This document shows, in pieces, positions 1 to 9,017 of a stretch of 63,948 nucleotides of DNA. The notes below the pieces were generated by a model, which ran no database searches, was not told where the DNA came from, and saw only the letters and a program-made list of their open reading frames with translations. Each line of letters opens with the position of its first letter. The first letter of the stretch is position 1. The stretch is taken from contig MCFE01000515.1 in assembly GCA_002104905.1 (NCBI GenBank), positions 1 to 63,948 of the forward strand, given 5' to 3'. The position numbers were made by a program, and so were the translations under genes. This DNA comes from Basidiobolus meristosporus CBS 931.73 (lineage: Eukaryota; Basidiobolomycota; Basidiobolomycetes; Basidiobolales; Basidiobolaceae).

Positions 1-2
1 GT

Positions 3-608
3 GGAGAATATGGAGGAAACAGCGGTGGTGGCAGCGGCGGAGGATATGGAGGAAACGGCGGTGGCGGCAGCGGTGGAGAATATGGAGGAAGCGGCGGTGG
101 TGGCAGCGGCGGAGGATATGGTGGAAACGGCGGTGGCAGCAGCGGTAGAGGTTACGGCGGCAATGGTGGTGGAAGTGGTGGAAAATATGGAGGAAATGGT
201 GGTGGCAGCGGTGGAGGATATGGAGGAAACGGCGGTGGTGGCAGCGGTGGAGGTTACGGCGGTAATGGTGGTGGAAGTGGTGGAGAATATGGAGGAAGCG
301 GTGGTGGTGGCAGCGGCGGAGGATATGGTGGAAACGGCGGCAATGGTGGTGGAAGTGGTGGAGAATATGGAGGAAACGGTGGTGGTGGCAGCGGCGGAGG
401 ATATGGTGGAAACGGCGGTGGTGGCAGCGATGGAGGTTACGGCGGCAATGGTGGTGGAAGTGGTGGAGAATATGGAGGAAACGGCGGTGGTGGCAGCGGC
501 GGAGGATATGGAGGAAACGGTGGTGGCGGTAGCGGTGGAGGTTACGGCGGCAACGGCGGTGGAAGTGGTGGTAATGGTGGTGGTAGCGGCGGTTTCTATA
601 AATATTAA
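3..608 (+). CDS. Glycine-rich repeat protein, 3' end (5' partial)
   Basis: The open frame that makes biological sense starts at base 3 (codon starts divisible by 3) and runs to TAA at 606-608. It encodes about 200 residues of near-pure Gly with Tyr, Asn and Ser, built from imperfect units such as GGGYGGNGGGGSG and GGEYGGSGGGG, and ends GGFYKY. The frame beginning at base 1 is also open and reads Glu/Met/Val/Ala-rich, but it is a by-product of GGN codons read out of register. The start lies outside the window, so a signal peptide cannot be judged. Gly/Tyr/Asn repeat proteins are usually structural or adhesive (wall, cement or silk-like) or part of RNA-binding low-complexity tails; which applies here is unknown. 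Repeat-driven length change is likely. Confidence 0.6.
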   Translation, partial: GEYGGNSGGGSGGGYGGNGGGGSGGEYGGSGGGGSGGGYGGNGGGSSGRGYGGNGGGSGGKYGGNGGGSGGGYGGNGGGGSGGGYGGNGGGSGGEYGGSGGGGSGGGYGGNGGNGGGSGGEYGGNGGGGSGGGYGGNGGGGSDGGYGGNGGGSGGEYGGNGGGGSGGGYGGNGGGGSGGGYGGNGGGSGGNGGGSGGFYKY

Positions 609-1294
609 GCACAGCCATCAACAGCAGTTTTTAGATATCTATAGACAAATACCTGAAATAAAAGCTAACTTTCCTACGAAAGCAGTATACGTAACAAAAT
701 GGGATTATTAACGACGAGATAATTTTTATTTTGCAATGCAACAGCCTAGCATTTACCAGGCCAATTTGGTAACGATGCTATTAGGAAACACGCGTACCAA
801 CGGTTTGCTAACTTCATCCATTAGCAAGATTCCCAGAGCCAAGCGTAGTGGGATCAGCTAATACTTGGTAAATGGGGTTTCAGTGACAAAGGTAGCCATG
901 GGCAATTACTATCGTTGTACATTTCAGTAACCGTAAAGAAGCGAGCCCCGGATTTACGACAAGAGGTGACGGCTTCTCAGGGCGAGGTGGGTTAGTCAAC
1001 CAGACCGATAATAGTCAGATCTTTTACAGCCTCCTAACATCCATTTGTTCTTTGAATTGCAAGGGTTATCAAAAATACACTCGAAGTTGACTGTAATGCT
1101 AGATGTGTCACCAGTTTGTTCGGCGAAACGAAGCAATACGTAATCGGTATAGGTTTTTTGAGAATGGTCTAAGGAAAAAACGTCCAAAGAGTAAAGGAGA
1201 ATTTGAAGCCCAGCAGTAGTAGGCAAGCTGTCGATTTCACTGTCCAACAAGCAACGATTCCCCTTTGTTATTGTTCACTCGTATTCGAGCTGCT
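609..1294. other. Intergenic, no gene recognised
   Basis: After the glycine-rich gene there is an AT-rich stretch with no recognisable product. A minus-strand open frame of 84 codons at 996-1250 has no motif I recognise and no clear splice context, so I do not call it. Confidence 0.4.
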
Positions 1295-1524
1295 GAATTG
1301 TCCTTTAGCGGGACGTTTGGTAACTTACTAGTAAGTTTCAACATTGGTTTCAGTCATTTTTCGACTGAAAATAACGACACCCAGTCTGAATTTCTCAGTG
1401 GAGAGATTGGTGTGATTTTCAAAAGGCTGTCCAAGAGAGATACCACGACAAAGATAAAAGCTTTAGAGAATTATGTCAAGAGCAGCGACATAGAGGATCT
1501 GCTTAAAGCACTTCAGGCGTGGGT
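1295..1524 (+). pseudogene. Listerin (LTN1)-like N-terminal fragment
   Basis: The plus-strand frame contains a block that looks like the N-terminal signature of the ribosome-quality-control E3 ligase listerin: an RAAEL motif near the start, then about 50 residues later IFKRLSKRDTTTKIKAL, and then an acidic/hydrophobic segment ending LLKALQAW. In listerin this W precedes HEAT-like repeats. Here the W codon is followed by GTAAGG, a plausible 5' splice site, but no matching next exon is visible before the oppositely oriented protease gene, and no conserved N-terminus precedes it. The full protein would be well over 1,000 residues, so this is most simply a displaced, truncated gene fragment. The family call rests on motif recall only. 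Confidence 0.45.
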
Positions 1525-1761
1525 AAGGATAGTGCCAATTCGGTGGTTAAGCAATCTGAGGCCAACTATTAGTTGACCCGCCCATCACAACATTTGCCTC
1601 CTGTCAAATCTATGGCTTTCAACTGGTTCAATCAAACAGATACTATTCATAGCAATCATTTAATACCAGCAAGAAACTGCGAAGGTTATTTTTCGCAGAT
1701 CTTTGGTGAAAATTGCACAAATAATTTAATTAACAAGAACCAGAGGGATTATCGTTACTTT

Positions 1762-2448
1762 TCAGGAGCAATGGGTCTTCAAGGTCTTCTTAATCCAGGC
1801 CAGATTTGCGCGAACATCACAAAATACATGCTCTGTTTTCAGAATTGTTGAGTCTTTGGACTTGCCGTTCACAACACCAGCGACCGAGCACTGGTTGCCA
1901 GTGCAGTTAAACAGAGGACCACCGGAATCACGGAAAGCAATACCCGAGACGCCATCCGCTACTGGTAGAACGATACCTTCGGCGGAATATTTGACCTGGG
2001 CTGGATATAGGATAAATTGAAGCGCCTTGGGGATGGTATAATCATTCAAAAAGCCCCATCCTGCAACAGCGATGTGACCCTTTACTGCATTGCTTGTAAG
2101 GTTATAGCCCATATTGTGGCTCTCGGACAGTACAGCGATCTCAATATCATAGCATCTCTTGTCACTGTATTCGGGCGAGAACGACGATACTATCTTGGAT
2201 TTCTTCGTCGACTCAACCACTACGGAATCTTTGAACTCAGGGAGCATTACCTCGCCTAGTCTATTCTTTGCAAGACAGTGATGCGCAGTCAACACGCACT
2301 TGTTTCCAACCAATGCGCCGGTGCAATCATCGTTAACTTTGACGACTCCTCGCAGAAGCGGGTTTGTAGCAAAGCGGCCGTTAATGATCGCGTTCGCCGC
2401 AAGTGGTACGCAGGCAGCAGACAGGGTTAAGAAGATTGGAATTCTCAT
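1762..2448 (-). CDS. Secreted trypsin-like serine protease (S1 family)
   Basis: This intronless gene encodes 228 residues from the ATG at 2448-2446. That start is preferred over an upstream in-frame Met because it directly begins a signal peptide (MRIPIFLTLSAACVPLAANA). The chain then starts IINGR, like the activated N-terminus of trypsins (IVGG-type). The catalytic triad is visible: His in LTAHHC, Asp in DIEIAVL and Ser in RDSGGP. The usual GDSGGP has become RDSGGP. Asp six residues before the catalytic Ser would mark Lys/Arg specificity, but the pocket here is not obviously trypsin-like, so substrate preference is open. Cysteine spacing suggests disulphides. It is expected to be extracellular and degradative. 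It is monocistronic, and its 3' end faces the listerin-like fragment. Confidence 0.85.
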   Translation of the reverse strand: MRIPIFLTLSAACVPLAANAIINGRFATNPLLRGVVKVNDDCTGALVGNKCVLTAHHCLAKNRLGEVMLPEFKDSVVVESTKKSKIVSSFSPEYSDKRCYDIEIAVLSESHNMGYNLTSNAVKGHIAVAGWGFLNDYTIPKALQFILYPAQVKYSAEGIVLPVADGVSGIAFRDSGGPLFNCTGNQCSVAGVVNGKSKDSTILKTEHVFCDVRANLAWIKKTLKTHCS

Positions 2449-4030
2449 TCTGTATGCTATAGAGATGTCAACAGTAATGGAAGAGAAAGCGTGAAATGAG
2501 AGTACAGGCAAACACTGGCTTATATGCTTAATCGGCGCACAAGCGGTTTATATTTTGGGTGGTTTTGGGCGTTCAAACATTATTTGGGTGGCACGAAAGG
2601 GTACAGAGGATGTATTCAAGCAGCTAGTAATTGATGGTAACAACGGCTTCGAAAGTGAGCCGAATGGAGCCTATTTCGAGAAAAAACCTCGAACTATACA
2701 AAAAAGGAATAGCGACGGCGATTGTTTGTCGTACTCGATTCATTTTGGCGTCGCGCCGTGATGCAGCTTAGGGACTGTGAAACACAACTGGCAGGGCATC
2801 TGTCAGCTTTCTAACTATAGCTCTGACGCCTAAGTAGTGTCCAAAGATGAGGAGATTAATGCTAGTAAACCATAACATTTGGCATATAGTAAAATAGAAA
2901 GGAATCCATGCAACATCATCGACACAACTAATTAATGAAAATGCTTTTAGATGAACCAACATTATGCTTGTTATGACCCGCTCCAGTTCGTATGATAATG
3001 AGCTTTGCTGCGAATATTGCGAGGAAATAGAGACTTGAATCAAGCTTTGCACAAGCTTTGTTAGAGCTAACAGGATTAGGAATCTAATGATCTAGTGAAA
3101 AATTCACACAAGCCTTGCAAAGATACATACTAGTAATGATAAGGAAGACCACATGGAATCTGATATTCTAGACAGAATGATTAAGGCATTGATGGGGCTC
3201 TGTGGCTTGGGCTTGCTATTGTGCGTATTTGTTTCATCCTATCGTCAAGTCAGGTGGCCAAATTTGCCAACGGGGGAGCCCAATGCTAACCCAAATCGGT
3301 GATGGTTGGTGTTTTCCACAGCTCACCGCTACCTCTCATCCTGGATTGATGGCTTCAATAAACCTAGCTTTCCGCTACATGCTTTTACTTTCCTGCACCT
3401 CTATTCCTATCCATTTTGCTCAATTTATTACTGTTCAGGCGTTATCTTCTAAATCTATGCTGTATAGAGAAAATTGCAGAAGAACTATAAACCGTAAGCT
3501 AATCGGATGCTTCAGAACAGGCTCCTTTAAGAAATAATTTCTATTCGAATCGTAGACCAATAGCGCAGAATATCACTATCCACAATCGATACGTAGAGAT
3601 AAATGTAGTGTGGCGCATGGTCTCCTATCCTCAACCTAGCTTCCAATCTACACATTACTACAGTAATCAGCCAAAGTCTACACGTGTAGTGATCCCAACC
3701 TTCAGCACTTGATATCTCTTCGCGTAGCCATACGTGAATAAGGCCTCAACTGATGTTATCTGGATTATCTGTGCCAGCGCCACAAAGGGTGGCCAGATCT
3801 TCGATTCAAATCAAGCATCGATACAGATCTGCAGCAACTGAAACCTCAAGGTTCCAGATCACTTTCGCTTAGCGTGTACCTATTTCTGCCACCGCTCTGA
3901 CCATCAATTGAACGGCCCTTCCCCATTTAACCATGATCACCCTATTTTGCATCGAAGAGGGGCAATCTCTTATTCTTGCACTTGACTTGGATGAAAGATT
4001 GATACCCAACCAGGCTAGTTTTCAGTAATT
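2449..4030. other. Long intergenic region, no firm gene
   Basis: About 1.6 kb separate the protease start from the GH32 promoter. A plus-strand frame around 3190-3300 starts with a hydrophobic, signal-like leader but stops after about 35 codons. A longer overlapping frame at 3202-3537 has no recognisable motif. I see no convincing gene; the region probably holds the two promoters and decayed sequence. Confidence 0.4.
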
Positions 4031-4038
4031 TATAAATA
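4031..4038 (+). promoter_or_regulatory. TATA box of the GH32 gene
   Basis: TATAAATA lies about 29 bases upstream of the GH32 ATG. This implies a very short 5' leader. The same TATAAATA octamer occurs before several other genes in this window. Confidence 0.6.
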
Positions 4039-4066
4039 GGCCTAAATCCCATACTTTGGGACATAA

Positions 4067-5962
4067 ATGACTTCTTCAACCTGGGCTCGCGTTCTGCTGG
4101 GACTTTCTCTTGCGGTGCTACCGGCAACGGCAGATGCCATGAACTTGGCTTCCGTCGATCTCAACACGTTAGCCAATAATACATTATTCAACACCTGGAG
4201 GCCTTCTTACCATTTTATTGCGCCGAACTCGTGGATGAATGATCCATGTGCTCCTTTCTACGAGCCCAACACGAAAACCTACCATCTCTTCTACCAATGG
4301 CATCCGCACCACGTCCAGTGGGGAAACATGACCTGGGGGCACGCGGTTTCCAGTGATCTTATTGTCTGGTATGATGTCGGGGGATGGGAGGACCCGATCG
4401 CTCTTTCCCCCACTCCCAATTCTCCCGATAGACTGGGGGTTTTTGATGGGTCTCTAATCCACGCAGATGGTGGGAACCTGACCATCATGTATACCGCGGT
4501 CAAGCATCTGCCAACTAGCTGGAACATCCCTTATATCTATGGGACATCGTCGCAAGCTTTGGCGGTTTCCAATGATTATGGCAACTCCTGGACCCCGTAC
4601 AATGATGGCAAGCCGGTTATTCTTCATCCGCCAGAGGGCTATAACGTTACCGCTTTCCGAGATTCAATGTATATAGACCCAAGCACTCCTTTAGATAATA
4701 TTATATATGGATCAAACAATGATGTGGAACATGCCTATGTGACGGTCTCTGGAGGGATTAAAGAGGTTGGCCCTGATGTCCTCCTCTACTCTGCTCCCAA
4801 GCACAATCTCACTGAGTGGACATTCCTCGGAAAGATTGTAACTCAAGGTCTGAATGCTAGCTGGAGTGACCAGTCACTTGGCTATGGATTTAATTTCGAG
4901 TGCGCCAATGTGTTCACTCTGCCTGATGAAGAGGGAAACCTTCATCATTTTGCTACAATGGGAACCGAGGGTGCAGCCAACTCATTTCACATCGATAACC
5001 ACTCCTCCATCTGGTCAGAAGGCCTGATTACTTCGCACACTGATGACCAAACTGTGAGATTCGAAACCATCGCAACCGGCTCCATGGATTGGGGTAATAC
5101 CTATGCCATCAGCTCATTCCTTGACTCCTCTTCCGGAAAGAGAATCGCCATTGGTTGGATTGCTGAGGATACCAATAATTACGGCGACACTGCAATGGGA
5201 TATCAGGGCGCACTGACCCTTCCCCGAGAGCTGTTTGTGAAGACCTACAGAGGCGTGGTAAATACCGACGGTAAGCTCACAAAACGGTCACCCTGGACTG
5301 CCAAAGAGAACGCCAACGGAACCTACACCATTACCACGCTCGGCTTGAAGCCCGCACAGCAAGTACGCAACTTCTTCGAGCCGATGCAGCCCATCATCGT
5401 CGTCAATAAAACCCTTGAGGGCAACGGTGAGGTCAAGTCGATCAGCAACCTAGGTGAGAAATTCCGTTTTAAGACCAGCATTTCGATTCATGATGACTCC
5501 CAAGTCGCTCTGATCGTTCGCTCTAGTGAAGACACAAAAGAGCATACCAGTATTGTGTTCAATCCAAAGAATTCCACCATCATAGTGGACCGTTCCCAAT
5601 CAACACTTATCCAAAATTTCACCACCACTCCGGTCACCGGATTCTTCTCCTTATTTGACTTCTACAACAGAGACAACCGCACCGTTGACCGGGAGACCCT
5701 TGAGGTGGAGATCTGGGTGGACAACTCAATTATAGAGGTGTATGCCAACGAGCGATTTGCCCTGGCCACTCGAGTGTACCCTACGAGTAACAATGCCGTT
5801 GGTGTAGGGTACTGGGTGAATGGGTCCATCACCGTAAATAAGCTTGAAATTCAGAGCAGCTTTGTCAACACGTTCCCATCCCGGCCGTACAATAGCTCCA
5901 CTTATCTCGTATTCGATTCGGCGAGCGTCACCAACAACGGGAAATACTGGACTGGCTATTGA
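4067..5962 (+). CDS. Secreted GH32 beta-fructofuranosidase (invertase/inulinase type)
   Basis: This intronless gene encodes 631 residues and begins with a signal peptide (hydrophobic core LLGLSLAVLPATADA), so the enzyme is probably secreted. The GH32 hallmarks are present: WMNDPC at about 56-61 (Asp59 is the expected nucleophile), an Arg-Asp motif at about 198-199 (transition-state stabiliser, FRDS rather than the usual FRDP), and an acid/base Glu in FEC at about 278. A beta-sandwich C-terminal domain follows. Many Asn-X-Ser/Thr sites suggest N-glycosylation. The family hydrolyses sucrose, inulin or levan; sequence alone does not fix which. It ends about 100 bases from the convergent NmrA-like gene. 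The frame is intact and looks functional. Confidence 0.9.
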   Translation: MTSSTWARVLLGLSLAVLPATADAMNLASVDLNTLANNTLFNTWRPSYHFIAPNSWMNDPCAPFYEPNTKTYHLFYQWHPHHVQWGNMTWGHAVSSDLIVWYDVGGWEDPIALSPTPNSPDRLGVFDGSLIHADGGNLTIMYTAVKHLPTSWNIPYIYGTSSQALAVSNDYGNSWTPYNDGKPVILHPPEGYNVTAFRDSMYIDPSTPLDNIIYGSNNDVEHAYVTVSGGIKEVGPDVLLYSAPKHNLTEWTFLGKIVTQGLNASWSDQSLGYGFNFECANVFTLPDEEGNLHHFATMGTEGAANSFHIDNHSSIWSEGLITSHTDDQTVRFETIATGSMDWGNTYAISSFLDSSSGKRIAIGWIAEDTNNYGDTAMGYQGALTLPRELFVKTYRGVVNTDGKLTKRSPWTAKENANGTYTITTLGLKPAQQVRNFFEPMQPIIVVNKTLEGNGEVKSISNLGEKFRFKTSISIHDDSQVALIVRSSEDTKEHTSIVFNPKNSTIIVDRSQSTLIQNFTTTPVTGFFSLFDFYNRDNRTVDRETLEVEIWVDNSIIEVYANERFALATRVYPTSNNAVGVGYWVNGSITVNKLEIQSSFVNTFPSRPYNSSTYLVFDSASVTNNGKYWTGY

Positions 5963-6062
5963 GCATTGATGTCGGATGGATTTGTATAAATAAACATGTC
6001 TGCCTTATGCCTTATACTGCAAACACCGATGAATGAATACTGGAATTTATTTTACCAAGGGA

Positions 6063-6953
6063 TTATTGCTTACTGGAAGCATTGGCGAACAAGGTTTCGA
6101 AATCTGCTGGCTTAATGTCTGGAAATTTCTCATTGGTAACCATAGGGAACTGGTATTTCCCTTCGGCAAAAGCCGCGAACAAGTAGTAAATGAAACTTAG
6201 ATCGGGATCAGCTGTATTGAGGATAAGTTTTTTGAGGGTCACAACCGGCTTATACTCCCGTTCCACCCTCTTACCGCTATACTTTTCATACAGGTCAACC
6301 ACCTCGTTGTATGACTTATAGTCCCCGCTCAAGTACAGCTCTGCATTTTTGCTGATAGAGTCTGAAAGGGAGGCTACCAGGTACCTCGCTGTGTCAACCA
6401 CAGTAATCCACTCAACTTTGGCCTTTCCATCACCTGGAATAACAGCTTTCACATGATCCGGATTCTCTCCGTTGAGAAATGGGGCCCAAGCCTGCGAAGC
6501 AAAGTCGATGAAATTCCCGTTGTATACAATTGTGTACTCCAACCCAGCTTGTTGGATTGCTTGTCTGATCGATTTTTTGGCCTTGACGAATGGGTGAACA
6601 TACGGCCCATTGTAACCATCAATTTCCAGAGTGTAATGATAGCCAAAATCCGAAGGAACGAAGCGGCGCACACCAGCCTCCTTGGCAGCTGACAGTATCT
6701 GTAGTTGAGATTCGAGTCCAGCTCTGCTAAGAGCAATAATGACGGTATTGACCCCAGTCAGTGCCATGACAAGGGAACGGTGATCATCTAGGTCACCCTC
6801 AACAATCTTCACCCCTGGCATATTAACCTTGCTTCCACCAGTCCTGACGAAGGCGGACACTTCGAACTTGGGGGATCGAAGCAGCTCCTTTAAGATGCTA
6901 CTACCTACATATCCGGACGCTCCAAATATCAAAACTACTTGCTTATCACTCAT
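6063..6953 (-). CDS. NmrA-like / isoflavone-reductase-like NAD(P)-binding protein
   Basis: This is a single-exon gene of 296 residues. The N-terminus has a Rossmann dinucleotide loop, FGASGYVGSS (residues 10-19), followed by a basic residue after strand 2 (FVRTGG) that suits NADPH. The sequence then follows atypical short-chain dehydrogenases of the NmrA/PCBER group (GVRRFVPSDFG, AGLEYTIVYNG, ITVVDTARYLV). A Lys in HPFVKAKKSI could correspond to the catalytic Lys of the reductase members. Fungal relatives range from metabolic reductases to redox-sensing regulators, so no substrate is assigned. It is transcribed towards the GH32 gene, with its own TATA element upstream. Confidence 0.85.
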   Translation of the reverse strand: MSDKQVVLIFGASGYVGSSILKELLRSPKFEVSAFVRTGGSKVNMPGVKIVEGDLDDHRSLVMALTGVNTVIIALSRAGLESQLQILSAAKEAGVRRFVPSDFGYHYTLEIDGYNGPYVHPFVKAKKSIRQAIQQAGLEYTIVYNGNFIDFASQAWAPFLNGENPDHVKAVIPGDGKAKVEWITVVDTARYLVASLSDSISKNAELYLSGDYKSYNEVVDLYEKYSGKRVEREYKPVVTLKKLILNTADPDLSFIYYLFAAFAEGKYQFPMVTNEKFPDIKPADFETLFANASSKQ

Positions 6954-6996
6954 AACTTGAAGTTTCTCTATGGGGAACTTTACTTCGTCTGGCGGC

Positions 6997-7004
6997 TATT
7001 TATA
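6997..7004 (-). promoter_or_regulatory. TATA box of the NmrA-like gene
   Basis: TATAAATA on the minus strand, about 45 bases upstream of the NmrA-like ATG. Confidence 0.55.
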
Positions 7005-7552
7005 CCAAACAACCCAGGCTGGTGCCTGCACCGTCTCCATTAGTAATGCCGGATTTTCCGACGCCAATAGAAGGAAGTGATGACCCGACAAATGGTAAAC
7101 GCACATTGCACGGGTGAATAACTGACTCTTGCTTTGTAATTTCTGATAATCATCGAGGCAAGGTCTGGACGACGGGATTCGCAGTTTAGATTTGGCTGGC
7201 TTGGATTGCTCTCGAGTAAAGGAATCGGACTTCAAATTCTTCCAACTTTAATGTCACAGGCGATACGGATTAGCCAATAGTTGAATACTTTATTCAGGTA
7301 TGTGTTCTACATGAAACAGCCAATAAACATCCTATTAAATAAGAAATCCATATTTATTCAATACTAATTATTCTGACTATAACATTATTGATGAATCCTG
7401 TCATTAACTATTTCGGACAAACTCGGACAAACACTCGCATGTCAGCGCGGGCGATAACAACCTTAGACTCTCAGCACTCCCAGTGGCTGATAGCACAATG
7501 CCTGGACACTTTAATCCAAGGCGAGAGCAGTTGTGCAAGAGGAAACAAGCCT
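7005..7552. other. Intergenic, nothing recognised
   Basis: This lies between the NmrA-like promoter and the 3' end of the MurQ gene. It is AT-rich around 7270-7400. No gene or RNA was recognised. Confidence 0.4.
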
Positions 7553-8550
7553 CTATTGTTGAAGCAATGCCACAGCTTTACGAATAATCCCGTCGGCGTG
7601 TTTCAAGGCATTTTGGGCGGCAGGGAAATCCACCTGCACCATGGCCATTACGATAGCTGGTGCAAGTTCGTTATTGGTCTCCCGAAGATATCTTTCCGCC
7701 TCCTCTGCACTACATCCACTAGCCTGAGTCACGATACGAACCGCACGAACCTTCTGCTTGTAATTTCTGGGTTGAAGGTTTACCATGAGATTTCCGTGCA
7801 CCTTTCCTAATTTGATCATTACACCATTGGTGATCATATCAAGTATTAACTTTTGTGCGCTGGTGGACTTCAAACGTGTGCTCCCTGTGATAATCTCGGG
7901 CCCGGTTAGTGCCTCGATACAGATATCAGCTGTCTTTGCGATGATGGTGTCAGGGTTGGTGGCAATGGCTACGGTCAAAACTTCGGGGACCAGTTTCTTG
8001 GCTTCCGACAAGGCTTGGAGCACATATGGCGTACGACCTAGTGAATCCGGTTGAGGTTAAGCTTACGAATGGTATTTCAGGTGAGCAATATATGCCTACC
8101 TGACGCAGAGAGCCCAATAACCGTGTCTTCTTTGGTGAGATTTAGATTCTCCATGTCCTTAACTGCTAGTTTGGGATCGTCCTCCAAATGCTCTAGCGCG
8201 CCTAACATGGCGGCATTTCCACCAGCCATTAGGGCAATACAGCAGCTAGGATCCAAATTAAAGGTAGGCGGCATCTCAGCAGCTTCAGTGACACCAATAC
8301 GCCCACTGGCGCCGGCACCCAACATAATGATGCGGCCACCACGTTTAAACCGCGGATACATAGCATCCACAGTCTCAGCAATTTTGTCATTCGCCTTCTC
8401 AATTGCCTTCAAGACGTAGTAGTCCTCGTTGTTCAATAGTCTCATCAGGTCAACAGTGGGAAGAGCGTCCATATCCGAAGTGCGAGGGTTGCACTGCTCC
8501 GTATCGAGGCTAGCCAGCATCTGTGGGTCGTTGTAGTCAAGGTTAGCCAT
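7553..8550 (-). CDS. murQ: N-acetylmuramic acid 6-phosphate etherase (MurQ-like), one intron
   Basis: Two exons, 8550-8100 and 8037-7553, join across a 62-nt GT...AG intron (8099-8038) to give 311 residues, close to bacterial MurQ (about 300). The splice restores SASGRTPYV, a conserved MurQ block. Other hallmarks are TEQCNP near the N-terminus (TEQRNP-like), GAGASGRIGVTEAAE (SIS sugar-phosphate loop with the catalytic-type Glu), GGNAAMLGALEHLEDD, GSTRLKSTSAQKLILD, and the C-terminal NLQPRN plus a UBA-like helix segment. MurQ cleaves the lactyl ether of MurNAc-6-phosphate in bacterial peptidoglycan recycling. Fungi lack peptidoglycan, so the gene suggests scavenging of bacterial wall fragments and possible transfer from bacteria. 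The vertebrate relative GCKR has two SIS halves; this protein is single, like MurQ. Confidence 0.88.
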
Positions 8551-8948
8551 GGTTGTTGTTGTGACGTTCTGAATACAAAGCTATGGCTTCAAACTCTTTT
8601 ATATTTTACAGTTGAATCTTCACGCTCTACGAAGAACAAGGTGATTTGGTAGCATTTCTCGGCCCGTATCGGGATTGTGGTGGGACTCAACCTCTAGATA
8701 TAGCCTGTCGTACTATATATAGAGCAATATTTCCATAGATCTTGAAATGGCTGCATAGAGCGAGTGGGTATTCAGCTTGGATTCAGCTTGAATATTTACT
8801 ATTATGTGTTCCCATAGATGTCAAAAGTCACTCTATCTCGGATACTATCCGGATACCACTATGTACAAGGCATGATGTTTCAGAAAGCATATGATCAGCA
8901 GACTACAAGTAAAAATAGAAACAGGGTCTAGGAATGAATAAGAACGAC
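8551..8948. other. Intergenic, nothing recognised
   Basis: This is upstream of the MurQ start and downstream of the XRCC4-like stop. A TATATATAGA stretch near 8713 is AT-rich, but I cannot place it as a promoter with confidence. Confidence 0.35.
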
Positions 8949-9017
8949 TTCAAGGACTATGCAAAATGGTACGAGCATAGTTCATTTCAAGGACTATGCA
9001 AAATGGTACGAGCATAG
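8949..9017. repeat. 32-bp direct duplication across the XRCC4-like stop codon
   Basis: A 32-bp unit (starts TTCAAGGACTATGC, ends GAGCATAG) occurs at 8949-8980 and again at 8986-9017, separated by 5 bp. The right copy encodes the last residues and the stop of the XRCC4-like gene on the minus strand. The left copy is untranslated. Confidence 0.85.

Noticed and set aside
1-711. Glu/Met/Ala/Val-rich open frame from base 1
   Set aside because: It is the out-of-register reading of a GGN-rich repeat. The +2-shifted frame gives a coherent Gly/Tyr/Asn repeat with a proper stop.
3770-3840. tRNA-like B-box (GATTCAAATC) at about 3803
   Set aside because: No matching A box, acceptor stem or cloverleaf could be folded around it.
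7553-8550. Glucokinase regulatory protein (GCKR)
   Set aside because: It has a single SIS domain of MurQ length with TEQ-NP and etherase-type Glu motifs; GCKR is about twice as long.
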